DNA of 38,535 bases from Tahibacter harae (GCF_024437735.1 NZ_JANFQO010000032.1:1-38535), one strand, 5' to 3'; counted from the stretch's first letter, positions 7,765-15,967 are shown. Notes: generated from the letters alone by a model not told the origin. Made by a program: numbers and translations.

Positions 7765-8325
7765 TCAGCCGTTTTTTGAAGCCGCCTCAAGCAGCGAACG
7801 AATCATAGCTTCCGTCTCCGCATAACGGCCTTCGCCGATATGGTGGTAGGCGATGCGTCCTTGCGCGTCGATCAGGTACAGCGCCGGCCAGTAGCGGTTG
7901 CCATAGGCATTCCAGGTCGCGTAGGCGTTGTCCTGGGCGACCGGATAAGTGATGCCGAAGCGTTCGATCGCGGCCTGCACCTTGTCCGTCGCCGTTTCCT
8001 CGGGGTATTCGGGCGTATGCACGCCGACGATGACGAGACCCTGGTCGCGATAGGCCGCATGCCATTGCTTGAGCTGGGGCATCACGTGGATGCAGTTGAT
8101 GCACGAGTAGGTCCAGAACTCGACCAGCACTACCTTGCCGCGCAGTGCGCTCAGGCGCAGCGGCGGGCTGTTGAGCCAGTGGGCTATGCCGGTGAATTCG
8201 GGGGCGGCCGTGAGTGTTGGCGCAGACTGGCCCGCGGGTGCGGCCGTTGCTTGCTGCGATGATGAGCAGGCGCTGGCGAGAAGGCAGGTTGCCAGCAGCG
8301 CGGTCAACGAAGTGATCGTTCTCAT
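7765..8325 (-). CDS. TlpA/redoxin-type thioredoxin-fold lipoprotein
   Basis: 186 residues. A lipoprotein signal peptide ends in LLASAC with Cys20 as the lipid anchor, then a Ser/Ala linker. The thioredoxin-like domain (about 43-180) has LRGKVVLVEFWTYSCINCIH with the CxxC pair Cys75/Cys78, followed by GVHTPEYPEE, a KVQAAIERFGITYPVAQD segment and the cis-Pro region WPALYLIDAQG. This pattern is typical of the redoxin/AhpC-TSA-like thioredoxin domains also fused to DipZ/CcdA. It should act in the periplasm, tethered to a membrane, as a thiol-disulfide reductant. AAGGAA lies about 9 bases before the ATG. It sits behind the Ohr gene (130-base gap), which suggests a joint role in thiol-based peroxide defence. 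Confidence 0.88.
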   Translation of the reverse strand: MRTITSLTALLATCLLASACSSSQQATAAPAGQSAPTLTAAPEFTGIAHWLNSPPLRLSALRGKVVLVEFWTYSCINCIHVMPQLKQWHAAYRDQGLVIVGVHTPEYPEETATDKVQAAIERFGITYPVAQDNAYATWNAYGNRYWPALYLIDAQGRIAYHHIGEGRYAETEAMIRSLLEAASKNG

Positions 8326-8455
8326 GACGATGGATTCCTTGCGAATGCCAGGGAAGTCGACCGGCGCAGCGGCCGGCCGATTGCATGGATGCCGCGGCAG
8401 GGCGGGCGGCGCAGCACAACGGTGGACGCGCTGTGCCAGATCGCGGCAGTGCTGT

Positions 8456-8872
8456 TCAGAGCAGACGGATCACGACGTCGATATTGCCGCGTGTGGCCCT
8501 GGAGTAGGGGCAGGTAAGGTGCGCCTCGTCGACGATGGCCTGCGCCTGCTGCGGATCCAGTCCCGGCAGCGAGACATTGAGCCGCGCCTGCAGCTGGTAG
8601 GCCTCGCCGGCTTTGCCGAGATCGACTTCCGCGTCGATTGCGGCCGCCGCCGGCAGGGTGATGCGCAGCTTGCGCGCCGCAATTCCCATCGCACCCTGGA
8701 AGCAGGCGGACCAGCCTGCGGCGAACAGCTGTTCCGGGTTGGTGCCGTTGCGGCCGCTGCCGGGCGTGGACAGCGCGATATCGAGCTGGCCGTCGTTGCT
8801 GCGGGCGTGGCCTTCGCGGCCGCCGGTGGTGTGGGTCTTGCCGGTGTAGAGGACGCTGTCGAGGGTGTTCAT
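8456..8872 (-). CDS. ohr: Organic hydroperoxide resistance protein (Ohr/OsmC family)
   Basis: 138 residues from the ATG at 8872 (GGAG 8 bases upstream). The frame stays open far upstream, but the family start MNTLDSVLYTGKTHTTGGRE fixes the beginning. Both catalytic cysteines are present, Cys57 in AAGWSACFQGA and Cys121 in HLTCPYSRAT, with the Ohr signature NPEQLFAAG. Ohr is a dimeric, cytosolic, lipoyl/thiol-dependent peroxidase that reduces organic and fatty-acid hydroperoxides. It is 77 bases downstream of the alpha/beta hydrolase and probably co-transcribed. No OhrR repressor is present in the window; the AraC protein or the divergent two-component system are the nearby regulators. Confidence 0.93.
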   Translation of the reverse strand: MNTLDSVLYTGKTHTTGGREGHARSNDGQLDIALSTPGSGRNGTNPEQLFAAGWSACFQGAMGIAARKLRITLPAAAAIDAEVDLGKAGEAYQLQARLNVSLPGLDPQQAQAIVDEAHLTCPYSRATRGNIDVVIRLL

Positions 8873-8949
8873 GGAAACGCTCCGGTTGCGGTGTGGGTGG
8901 TGTGATGCAGAGGAAGCCGCGCCGCTATGGCGCGTAGTGGGTGGATGGC

Positions 8950-10008
8950 TTACAGCTGGATGGCGTCGAGCACGGCCTGGACGAACTCGGCCGGTGCTTC
9001 CTGCGGCGGGTTGTGGCCGATGCCGCCGCGGAAGATGCGGTGCTGGTACTTGCCGGTGAACTTGTTCGCGTAGGCTTCGGGCCTGGGATGCGGCGCGCCG
9101 TTCGCATCGCCTTCGATGGTGATAGTCGGCACCGTGATCAGCGGCGCGGCGGCGAGGCGTTGCTCCAGCGCGGCATATTTGGGCTCGCCGTCGGCCAGGC
9201 CGAGACGCCAACGGTAGTTGTGGATCACGATGGCGACATGGTCCGGGTTGTCCAGCGCCGCGGCGCTGCGTTCGAAGCTGGCGTCGTCGAACTTCCATTG
9301 CGGCGAAGCCAGCTGCCAGATCGTGCGCGCGAAGTCGTGCGTGTACTGCGCATAGCCGGCCTGGCCGCGCTCCGTGGCGAAGTAGAACTGGTACCACCAC
9401 TGCAGCTCCGCCGCGGGCGGCAGCGGCTTGCGATTCGCTTCCTGGCTGCCGATCAGATAGCCGCTGACCGATACCAGCGCCTTGACGCGCTCGGGCCACA
9501 GCGCGGCGACAATGTCGGCCGAACGCGCGCCCCAGTCGTAGCCGGCCAAGGTGGCGCGGCGGATCTCCAGCGCATCCATCAGTGCCACGACATCGCTGGC
9601 GAGCGCGGCGGGCTGGCCGTTGCGCGGCGTTTGTGCAGAAAGGAACCGGGTGCTGCCGTAGCCGCGCAGATGCGGAACGATGACCCGGTAGCCGCGTGCG
9701 GCCAGTTGCGGCGCGACGGCGGCATAGCTGTTGATGTCGTAGGGCCAGCCGTGCAGCAGGATAATCGCCTCGCCATCGGCCGGGCCGAGTTCCGCGTAGC
9801 CGATGCGCAGGTCCCCGGCGTCGACCTGCCTGTCGGCCTGCAGCGCCGGCGGCAGTGACGCGGCGGTGGTAGCGGATGCCGCGGCGCAGGCGACACTGCT
9901 CAGCAGCAGGCCGCCCGCGGCGATCAAGCGCGCCAGCCGGCGCAGGGTCTGCGGGACCGGAAACGCAGAGGCAGCGCGAGCGGTCCTGCGGGTTTCTGCC
10001 GTAGTCAT
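8950..10008 (-). CDS. Alpha/beta hydrolase, epoxide-hydrolase-like, exported
   Basis: 352 residues. An N-terminal export signal (about 1-46, RR followed by a hydrophobic run and CAAASA) suggests secretion or periplasmic location; a twin-arginine-like TRRTAR precedes it but is not canonical. The hydrolase core has the oxyanion HGWP (86-89), the nucleophile elbow AGYDWGARSAD with Asp158, a probable acid Asp301 (EGDANG) and His332 (GGIGHNPP). An Asp nucleophile with HGWP is characteristic of epoxide hydrolases and haloalkane dehalogenases rather than serine esterases. The substrate is unknown. It is the first gene of the run with Ohr and the TlpA-like protein, and divergent from the two-component system at 10274. 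Confidence 0.87.
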   Translation of the reverse strand: MTTAETRRTARAASAFPVPQTLRRLARLIAAGGLLLSSVACAAASATTAASLPPALQADRQVDAGDLRIGYAELGPADGEAIILLHGWPYDINSYAAVAPQLAARGYRVIVPHLRGYGSTRFLSAQTPRNGQPAALASDVVALMDALEIRRATLAGYDWGARSADIVAALWPERVKALVSVSGYLIGSQEANRKPLPPAAELQWWYQFYFATERGQAGYAQYTHDFARTIWQLASPQWKFDDASFERSAAALDNPDHVAIVIHNYRWRLGLADGEPKYAALEQRLAAAPLITVPTITIEGDANGAPHPRPEAYANKFTGKYQHRIFRGGIGHNPPQEAPAEFVQAVLDAIQL

Positions 10009-10131
10009 GAGCGTGTCCTTCAGCGGGGCCGGCGGAGGTGCCGGGGTTGGCGCTATTGCGCGCCCGGCCGGTATCGGCGACGTGTCGCCCGCGCCGGGGA
10101 TTTGTCAGCCAATCGCGCAAACCGGCCCGCG

Positions 10132-10179
10132 GATACAGTGCGATACAAAGCCGCGCGCGGCCGACACCGGCCGGATACC
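10132..10179. promoter_or_regulatory. GATACA direct repeats between hydrolase and response regulator
   Basis: GATACA occurs at 10132-10137 and 10142-10147, 10 bp apart, with a related GATACC at 10174-10179 (32 bp further). Tandem hexamers one helical turn apart are the usual layout of OmpR/PhoB-family sites. They lie in the 265-bp divergent region that serves both the hydrolase operon and the two-component system, so they could be the response regulator's own site. Confidence 0.4.
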
Positions 10180-10273
10180 GCGCCGGCGTCCAATGGACCG
10201 GCGCCGGCGGCACAGGCGCTACCATCCGCCGCAGCGGGCCAGCCTCCGCCGCGATCCGACACCCGGAGCTTTC

Positions 10274-11017
10274 ATGACCAGCCAAGCCGATCACATCCTC
10301 GTCGTCGACGACGATCGCGAAATCCGCCAGATGGTCGGTGACTACCTGCGGCGCAACGGGCTGCGCACCAGCCTGGCCGCGGACGGGCGCGAGATGCGCG
10401 CGGCGCTGGATACCAGCGATATCGACCTGATCGTGCTCGATGTGATGATGCCCGGCGAGGATGGGCTGACGCTGTGCCGCAACCTGCGCGCCGGCCGGCA
10501 TCGCGCCGTGCCGGTCATACTGCTCACCGCGCGGGACGATGAAACCGACCGCATCGTCGGCCTGGAAATGGGCGCCGACGATTACGTCACCAAGCCGTTT
10601 TCGTCACGCGAGCTGCTGGCGCGGATCACCGCCGTGATCCGGCGCGCGCGCATGCTGCCGCCGAATCTGCAGGTTTCCGAGGCCAGCCGGCTGATCCGCT
10701 TCGGCGACTGGCGCCTGGACACCACGGCGCGCCATCTGCTCGATGCGGAAGGCACGGCCTATCCGCTGAGCGGCGCCGAATTCCGGCTGTTGCGCGTGTT
10801 CATCGATCACCCCCAGCGCGTGCTCAGCCGCGACCAGCTGCTGAACCTCACCCAGGGGCGCGATGCCGAGGCCTTCGACCGCTCCATCGACCTGCTGGTC
10901 AGCCGTCTGCGCCAGCGCCTGGGCGACGGCGCGCGCGAACAGAGCTATATCAAGACCGTGCGCAGCGAAGGCTACGTCTTCAGCCAGGCGGTAGTGCTGC
11001 TGGGCGACGACGCATGA
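10274..11017 (+). CDS. OmpR-family response regulator
   Basis: 247 residues from the ATG at 10274, preceded by GGAG 6 bases upstream; the frame is open further 5' but the family start is MTSQADHILVVDDDREIRQM. The receiver domain (1-120) has the acidic pair in VVDDD, phospho-acceptor Asp56 (LIVLDVMMPGEDG), the LLTARDD switch Thr and Lys107 (DDYVTKPF). The winged-helix DNA-binding domain (about 145-240) ends with DRSIDLLVSRLRQRLGD and YIKTVRSEGYVF. It overlaps the sensor kinase gene by 4 bases (ATGA). The divergent hydrolase/Ohr operon is its likeliest nearby target; that link is inference. Confidence 0.95.
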   Translation: MTSQADHILVVDDDREIRQMVGDYLRRNGLRTSLAADGREMRAALDTSDIDLIVLDVMMPGEDGLTLCRNLRAGRHRAVPVILLTARDDETDRIVGLEMGADDYVTKPFSSRELLARITAVIRRARMLPPNLQVSEASRLIRFGDWRLDTTARHLLDAEGTAYPLSGAEFRLLRVFIDHPQRVLSRDQLLNLTQGRDAEAFDRSIDLLVSRLRQRLGDGAREQSYIKTVRSEGYVFSQAVVLLGDDA

Positions 11018-12342
11018 ATACGGCGGCCAGATCACCGTTGCTCCAGCGCCTGCTGCCGCGCACGCTGCGCGCGCGTCTGCTGCTGATCCTCGGCGCCGGC
11101 TTGCTGCTGGCCTACGCACTGGCGTTCGCGCTGCTGTTCGCCGAACGCATGGATGCCACGCGCACGATGATGCTGCGCAACCTGTACGAGGATGTGCCCG
11201 TCAGCGTGGCCCTGCTGGAGAGCCTGCCGGCGCAGCAGCGCGCTGCGTGGATTCCGCGCCTGGAGCGGCGCACTTATCGCTACCTGCTGCGGGCGGGGCA
11301 GGAAGGCATGCCGCTGACGAGTACGCGCGCGCACCAGGTGACCATGCTGATCGATGAGGCGCTGGATCATCGCTACAGCCTGCGCGCGCGCGCCGTCTCG
11401 GCGCGGCCGGAGCGCTACGAGGTGGAACTCCGGTTGAAGGACGGTGCGCCGGTCACCATCGAAGTGACGCCGGCGCCGATGCCGCTGGCGACCTGGCTGC
11501 CGTGGGTGCTGGCGCTGCAGGGGCTGCTGCTGTCGGCGTGCGCCGGCATGGCGGTGCGCCTGGCAACGCGGCCGCTGGCGCGGCTGGCCACGGCGGCCGA
11601 GCAGATGGACCTGGCCGGCCAGGGCGCGCCGGTCGCGCAGGATGGTCCGGCCGAAGTCGTCATGGCCGCGCAGGCGCTGAACCGGCTGCAATCCCGCGTC
11701 GCCGCCCATGTCGCCGAACGCACGCAGATCCTGGCCGCCATCTCGCATGACCTGCAGACGCCGATCACCCGGCTGCGCCTGCGCGTGGAGGCGTGGGAGG
11801 CCTCGGCGGCGCAGGACAAGCTTCTGGCCGATATCGACCAGATCAGCCAGCTGGTGCGCGATGGGCTCAGCTATGCGCGCAGCGCGACTGTGGCCACCGG
11901 ACCGGCGCTGCGGCTCGACCTGCGCAGCTTCCTGGAGAGCCTCGTGGCGGACTACCAGGATGCCGGCAAGGCGGTGCAGCTGGCCGACGGCCCCAGCGCG
12001 CTGCACAGCACCCATCCGGAAGTGCTGCGCCGTGTGCTGCAGAACCTGATCGACAACGCCTTGAGCCATGCGGGCAGCGCCCAGGCGCGGCTGCGCGTGG
12101 ACGAAGCCGGCACTGCCTGCATCGATGTGCTGGATCGCGGTCCGGGCATTCCCGACGACCAGCTCGCCGCCGTACTGCAGCCGTTCCACCGGCTGGAACC
12201 GTCGCGTTCGCGCAGCACCGGCGGCACCGGCCTGGGGCTGGCCATCGCGCAGCAGCTTGCGCAGGCGCTGGGGGCGGGACTGAGCCTGAGCAACCGGGAG
12301 GGCGGTGGATTGCAGGCCACGGTAATGCTGGCAAGGCGCTAG
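11014..12342 (+). CDS. Membrane sensor histidine kinase (EnvZ/OmpR-type partner)
   Basis: 442 residues. Two transmembrane segments (about 21-43 and 160-182) flank a periplasmic sensor loop of roughly 115 residues without recognisable fold. A HAMP segment (LATRPLARLATAAEQMDL) follows. The dimerisation/phosphotransfer box is AAISHDLQTPITRLRLR with His245. The ATPase domain has LIDNALSHA (N box), DRGPGIPDD (G1) and STGGTGLGLAIAQQ (G2). The ATG overlaps the response-regulator stop. The H box with HDLQTP is the EnvZ-like subgroup. The stimulus is unknown; adjacency to Ohr and the redoxin makes an oxidative or membrane-lipid signal plausible. Confidence 0.95.
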   Translation: MNTAARSPLLQRLLPRTLRARLLLILGAGLLLAYALAFALLFAERMDATRTMMLRNLYEDVPVSVALLESLPAQQRAAWIPRLERRTYRYLLRAGQEGMPLTSTRAHQVTMLIDEALDHRYSLRARAVSARPERYEVELRLKDGAPVTIEVTPAPMPLATWLPWVLALQGLLLSACAGMAVRLATRPLARLATAAEQMDLAGQGAPVAQDGPAEVVMAAQALNRLQSRVAAHVAERTQILAAISHDLQTPITRLRLRVEAWEASAAQDKLLADIDQISQLVRDGLSYARSATVATGPALRLDLRSFLESLVADYQDAGKAVQLADGPSALHSTHPEVLRRVLQNLIDNALSHAGSAQARLRVDEAGTACIDVLDRGPGIPDDQLAAVLQPFHRLEPSRSRSTGGTGLGLAIAQQLAQALGAGLSLSNREGGGLQATVMLARR

Positions 12343-12649
12343 CGCGACGCGCGCGGAGGCTGCGGGAGCAGGGTGGGTGATGCAGCGGAACGTGGCCGGC
12401 GTGCCGGCCTGTCTCATGGTGCCGCTGTCACGAGCCTGTCTCGCCGGCCGGTTGGCGTGAAATGTCAATGTCGTGCCCCGCCGCTGTCAATGCGGCCCGG
12501 CGCAGCGCGGCGCATCATGCGATCCGCGATGGCAACGAGGAAGGACAGCTTTCCGCTGTGGCCGAAGCCGCCGTCGCACCGCGTTGCGCGGGCTGGTGTC
12601 GCGCGGTGCGCCGTCCGAAGTGGATTGCCGTCTGCAGGTCCTGCAACCG
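12343..12649. other. 307-base gap after the histidine kinase
   Basis: No gene, clear promoter or terminator recognised. The frame upstream of the hydroxylase-type gene is open back to about 12473, but the encoded Arg/Cys-rich residues look non-coding. Confidence 0.45.
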
Positions 12650-13315
12650 ATGAAGCACGATACCGAAGCTTTCCGCACGCGCTACCGCGCCACCATCCAC
12701 CGCTGGTACAGCGCCTGGCTGCACGGCGGTTTCGTGCTGGCAGCCGGCGTGGCCGCGCTGGCCTTTTTTGCAAGCCGGCTGCAGGCGGTGCAGGCCTGGG
12801 AATGGCTGGCGATTCCGCTGGGCCTGCTGGTGTTCAACTGGGGCGAGTACACGGTGCATCGCCGTTACGGCCATCACAAGCATCGTCTCGGCGCGCTGTT
12901 CTACAAGCGCCATACCGGCGATCACCACAGTTTCTTTGTCGATACGCGCATGCCCTACGAGCAGGCGTGCGACTGGCGCGTGATCTTTTTCCCGGCGTGG
13001 CTGATCCTGCTGTTCTGCGCCGGGCTGGCGCCGCTGTACTGGGTGCTGGCGCAGTTCAGCGTCAACGTTGCCGCGCTGCTGTGCGCGACTTTGCTTGGTG
13101 GTTATCTGAGCTACGAGATTTTCCACGCCTGCGAACACCTGCCGGCGACACATCCGCTGGCGCGGCTGCCGTGGATACGGCATATGCGCCGGCTGCACCA
13201 GCTGCACCACCGCCGCGACCTGATGCAGACGCGCAATTTCAACCTCGTATTCCCGCTGATGGACTGGCTGCACGGCACGCTGCACTGGGAGCCTGAAGAT
13301 CGCCGCCTGCCTTGA
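12650..13315 (+). CDS. Fatty acid hydroxylase/sterol desaturase-superfamily membrane protein
   Basis: 221 residues from the ATG at 12650. There are about four membrane segments (near 18-40, 46-62, 105-125 and 128-145). The His-rich di-iron motifs of the superfamily are visible: HRRYGHHKH, HTGDHHSFF, FHACEHL and HQLHHRRD. The enzyme should be an integral membrane di-iron oxygenase acting on a lipid or other hydrophobic substrate; the specific reaction cannot be read from sequence. No convincing Shine-Dalgarno is seen, so a start further upstream is possible but less likely. It is followed by an SRPBCC gene on the same strand. Confidence 0.85.
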   Translation: MKHDTEAFRTRYRATIHRWYSAWLHGGFVLAAGVAALAFFASRLQAVQAWEWLAIPLGLLVFNWGEYTVHRRYGHHKHRLGALFYKRHTGDHHSFFVDTRMPYEQACDWRVIFFPAWLILLFCAGLAPLYWVLAQFSVNVAALLCATLLGGYLSYEIFHACEHLPATHPLARLPWIRHMRRLHQLHHRRDLMQTRNFNLVFPLMDWLHGTLHWEPEDRRLP

Positions 13316-13455
13316 TGCGACACATCACTGTCGGTTCGCCCTGTCGTGCGCGTGTCGGCCCGTGCTGGCGCGGCTTTTCTTCCCGGGGCGCGTATTGCCA
13401 TCCCGCACAGCCCTGAAATCGCCGTGATTTCCATCGTCCGCTTCCGGAGCCCGCC

Positions 13456-13926
13456 ATGCCCTCGCACACCAGCCAGACCCTGCTCGCCGCCACGCCGCCG
13501 CAGGCCTATGACTACCTCACCGTACCGGCCTGCTGGCACGAATGGCATGCGGCTTCGCTGGGCACGGTGCCCGACAGCCGCATGTCCCAGCCGGCGGGAG
13601 CGACCTTCGAGGAAAACATACGCACCGCCGGTTTTCGCCGCCGCCTGCACTGGCGAGTGGCCGCAGCGGTACGGCCGCAGTATTGGGAAGGCGAGGCGCG
13701 CATGGCCGACGGCAGCCGCGTGCGCCTGCGCTACGACTTTGCCGCCAGCGGCGATGGCACCGTGTTCACCCGCACGCTGGAGTATTCGGTGAAGCCGCTG
13801 TGGCTGCGGCTGGTGGATGCGCTGTTCGGGCGCTTCCGCATCCGCCGCGAGACGGCGGTGGCACTGCGCAAGCTGCAGCAGCGGTTTGCGGCGGGCGAGG
13901 GACAGGTTTCTGTTGCTGCGGATTGA
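13456..13926 (+). CDS. SRPBCC (START/Bet v1-fold) family protein
   Basis: 156 residues. The layout fits the polyketide_cyc/SRPBCC fold: MPSHTSQTLLAATPPQAYDY opening strand, an early WHEWH motif, alternating strands (FEENI, RLHWRVAAAVRPQYWEGEA, RVRLRYDFAASGDGTVFTRTLEY) and a long C-terminal helix (FRIRRETAVALRKLQQRFAA). Such proteins bind hydrophobic ligands in a deep cavity or act as aromatase/cyclases. There is no signal peptide. GGAG lies about 10 bases before the ATG. Its position 140 bases behind the membrane hydroxylase suggests, without proof, a lipid-related partner. Confidence 0.75.
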   Translation: MPSHTSQTLLAATPPQAYDYLTVPACWHEWHAASLGTVPDSRMSQPAGATFEENIRTAGFRRRLHWRVAAAVRPQYWEGEARMADGSRVRLRYDFAASGDGTVFTRTLEYSVKPLWLRLVDALFGRFRIRRETAVALRKLQQRFAAGEGQVSVAAD

Positions 13927-14254
13927 ACAAGGCAGGCACTGGCTGTACGGGAGACGGCGCAGCGCTGTCGCAACGGGTGCGGATTGCCGGTGTTCCTGGT
14001 CCTGGCGGCATGCCGCGCGTGCGGCAACTGAAATCGCGACGCTGAGCGCGCCGCGGGTGCGGCATGCGACATGTCGTGTGCGCTGCGGCCCCCATCGTGA
14101 AGCTGGCCGCGCTTACATCATGCAATAGATTGTGTGCTGCGGCCGCAATCGTGGCGCCGACCGTGCTGCGCGTGGGGCAGGCGACATGCCCTGTGTGCTG
14201 CAGCCACGGGGCCTTGAACTCTTGTGGAAATTTTCCAGCGATGCGTTGCGTCAG
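13927..14254. other. 328-base gap with three diverged copies of a ~57-bp repeat
   Basis: Holds the repeat listed separately at 14064-14215; otherwise no gene or terminator recognised between the convergent SRPBCC and GTPase genes. Confidence 0.5.
14064..14215. repeat. three imperfect tandem repeats, ~57 bp period
   Basis: Copies begin at 14064, 14120 and 14179 (spacings 56 and 59). The shared core is (A)TGCRACATG..GTGTGCTGCGGCC.. with TCGTG following in the first two. Divergence between copies is substantial. It lies in the convergent gap past the end of the GTPase operon. Confidence 0.5.
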
Positions 14255-14803
14255 TCACTCCAGCATCAGCAGCAGCGCGCGCACCAGCTGTGTCGTCTGC
14301 TGCGGGTTGCGCGCGTCGAAGGTGAATACCGGTGGCGTGATGCCCTGCGCGCGCATGGCCTTGCGCACGGTGATCAGATCGAATTCCGGCACCTCTTCGG
14401 TGCGCGTGATGCCGATCACCATGGGCAAGGCCGCATCGAAGTCGGCGACGGTGCGCGCCCAGTAGCCGCAGTGCGTAACGACGTCGGGATCGGAGCCATC
14501 CAGCACGATGACCGCGCCCAGCGCGCCGCGGAGCAGGATGGGCCGCATAAACTCGAAATGGTCCTGGCCCGGGCAGCCATAGAGAAAGACGCTGTGGCCG
14601 CCCTCGATGCGCACGGTGGCGAAATCCAGCGCCACCGTAGTCGATGTCTTGTCGCCGCGGGTGGGGCCGCTGAGGGGCATGTCGGTGGAAACGGGCGGCG
14701 AGTCCGCGATCGAGGTGATGGCCGTGGTCTTGCCGGCGCCCACCGGGCCGACGAACACCAGTTTCGTTGACGACGCGGCGTCGATGCAGGTCTGGTCCAG
14801 CAT
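14255..14803 (-). CDS. Small Ras-like GTPase, CvnD/COG2229 type
   Basis: 182 residues from the ATG at 14803, with AGGAA 6 bases upstream; the frame extends 5' but the region before has no coding character. G1 is GPVGAGKT (19-26). The switch I/G2 region is TRGDKTSTTVALDF. G3 is GCPGQ (76-80), where the usual Walker-B Asp is Gly, as in CvnD-like GTPases (GTPGQ). G4 is degenerate, GITRTEE, lacking NKxD. G5-like is FDAR (162-165). CvnD of the streptomycete conservons and MglA of Myxococcus act with Roadblock proteins, and two Roadblock-like genes lie upstream in this operon. It is cytosolic and probably a signalling switch. Guanine specificity is uncertain because of the G4 change. Confidence 0.85.
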   Translation of the reverse strand: MLDQTCIDAASSTKLVFVGPVGAGKTTAITSIADSPPVSTDMPLSGPTRGDKTSTTVALDFATVRIEGGHSVFLYGCPGQDHFEFMRPILLRGALGAVIVLDGSDPDVVTHCGYWARTVADFDAALPMVIGITRTEEVPEFDLITVRKAMRAQGITPPVFTFDARNPQQTTQLVRALLLMLE

Positions 14804-14938
14804 GAATTTCCTGTGGAATCCTTGGCATGATGGCGACTGGCTGTGTTGCGGTCGATGCTGCTTGCGTTCATCAGCTGAGCGAACGGAGTGCCGTCTGCAT
14901 AGCATCGTCGCAGAGAGCGCTGTGGCCAGCAGCAGGCT

Positions 14939-15901
14939 TCACCAAGCCAGCCCGAAACGCGCTGCCAGCTTGCTCAGCAACGGTCTGGCAACACGCGCCG
15001 CCTGTGCGGCTGGCGGCGTCGCCGCGGCTGGCGGCTCATCGATGACGAGCAGATTGCTGGCACGGAACGCCCAAAGGCAGGCATTCACCTCGTCGGCGCT
15101 GATGCCGGCTTTTGCGGCGCGTTCCTTCACGCAGCCGGGCCGCTGCTGCAGCCAATTGGCGATGCGCAGCGGCGTAAGGGTTTCCCGCGTGCTGCCCAGA
15201 TCCGGAAAGTCACGCAGGGCGTAGGTGCTGCCGGCGAAGGCCGGCAGCTGATGTCTGCAGCGCAGGGCGCCGTCGACCAGGAAGGCATCGAGGCTCCAGG
15301 AGATTTCACCGATGCCCGGATGACGCTCGGCGACGGCGGTGAACGCATGGGTTTCCGCGCGCTCGCCCAGCGCGTCGCGTGCCGCCAGCATGTCGCTGAG
15401 CGTCGCCGCGGTCACGCGCCCGCGCGAGGCGCGGATGCTGATGCGGCGGCCGGCTATGTCGGCATCAATGTCGCGTCCGCGCCAGCTGTCGTGGGTCAGC
15501 TCCAGCAGGGCGGAAACATCGCTGGTGTGGCCGGGCAGGGGCGCGGGCGCGCTGGTGCCGGGGCGTGCCGGGGAATCCGGCTTCCTGGCGGCATCGATCA
15601 CGCCGCGCAGCGCGGATACCAGGGACGCCGCGGTGCCTTCCGCTACGTGGCGTTGCGTCGACAGCGCGAAATGGATGGGCTGCGCGGCGTAGGCGACGAG
15701 GCCGATGCCGCGCTTCTGCGCCAGCTCCATCACCCGCCTGCCGTAGGCGTCGTCGGCGTTGACGACGACGACATCGCAGCGCGTGCCGTCCCAGGGCGAC
15801 AGTTTCGCTTCGATGCGTACAGCGCCCAGCAGGTTCGCTGCCAGCCTCACCTTCTGGTCTTCCGGATCGGTCAGCGCCGCAGTTCGGAGGTCGATGCGCA
15901 T
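14939..15901 (-). CDS. Uncharacterised protein: receiver-like N-terminus, winged-helix-like C-terminus
   Basis: 320 residues, function not recognised. Residues 1-105 look like a Rossmann/receiver-type alpha/beta fold with a strand CDVVVVNADDAYG (42-54) and a second strand GIGLVAYA (65-72), but without a convincing phospho-acceptor set. A Pro/Ala linker (107-125) follows, then a mixed region (128-230). A compact helical segment TLTPLRIANWLQQRPGCVKE to SADEVNACLWAFRASNLLVI (241-287) resembles a winged helix. A basic/hydrophobic tail ends the protein. In conservon operons a DUF742 winged-helix protein (CvnC) sits between Roadblock and GTPase; this gene holds the same position and may be its functional counterpart. 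No Shine-Dalgarno is seen before the ATG at 15901. Confidence 0.7.
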   Translation of the reverse strand: MRIDLRTAALTDPEDQKVRLAANLLGAVRIEAKLSPWDGTRCDVVVVNADDAYGRRVMELAQKRGIGLVAYAAQPIHFALSTQRHVAEGTAASLVSALRGVIDAARKPDSPARPGTSAPAPLPGHTSDVSALLELTHDSWRGRDIDADIAGRRISIRASRGRVTAATLSDMLAARDALGERAETHAFTAVAERHPGIGEISWSLDAFLVDGALRCRHQLPAFAGSTYALRDFPDLGSTRETLTPLRIANWLQQRPGCVKERAAKAGISADEVNACLWAFRASNLLVIDEPPAAATPPAAQAARVARPLLSKLAARFGLAW

Positions 15902-15967
15902 GGGGACGTTTTGATGAGGGATGGCCGAAGTCGTCGCCGCGGGGAACCAGGCAGGAAGCCGTCGCCG

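Noticed and set aside
9803-10273. Upstream extension of the response-regulator frame
   Set aside because: The residues before 10274 are Arg/Pro-rich shadow of the divergent hydrolase; receiver homology and GGAG place the start at 10274.
8873-10501. Long N-terminal extension of the ohr frame on the minus strand
   Set aside because: Out-of-frame reading through the hydrolase and part of the response regulator; the Ohr family start and Shine-Dalgarno lie at 8872.
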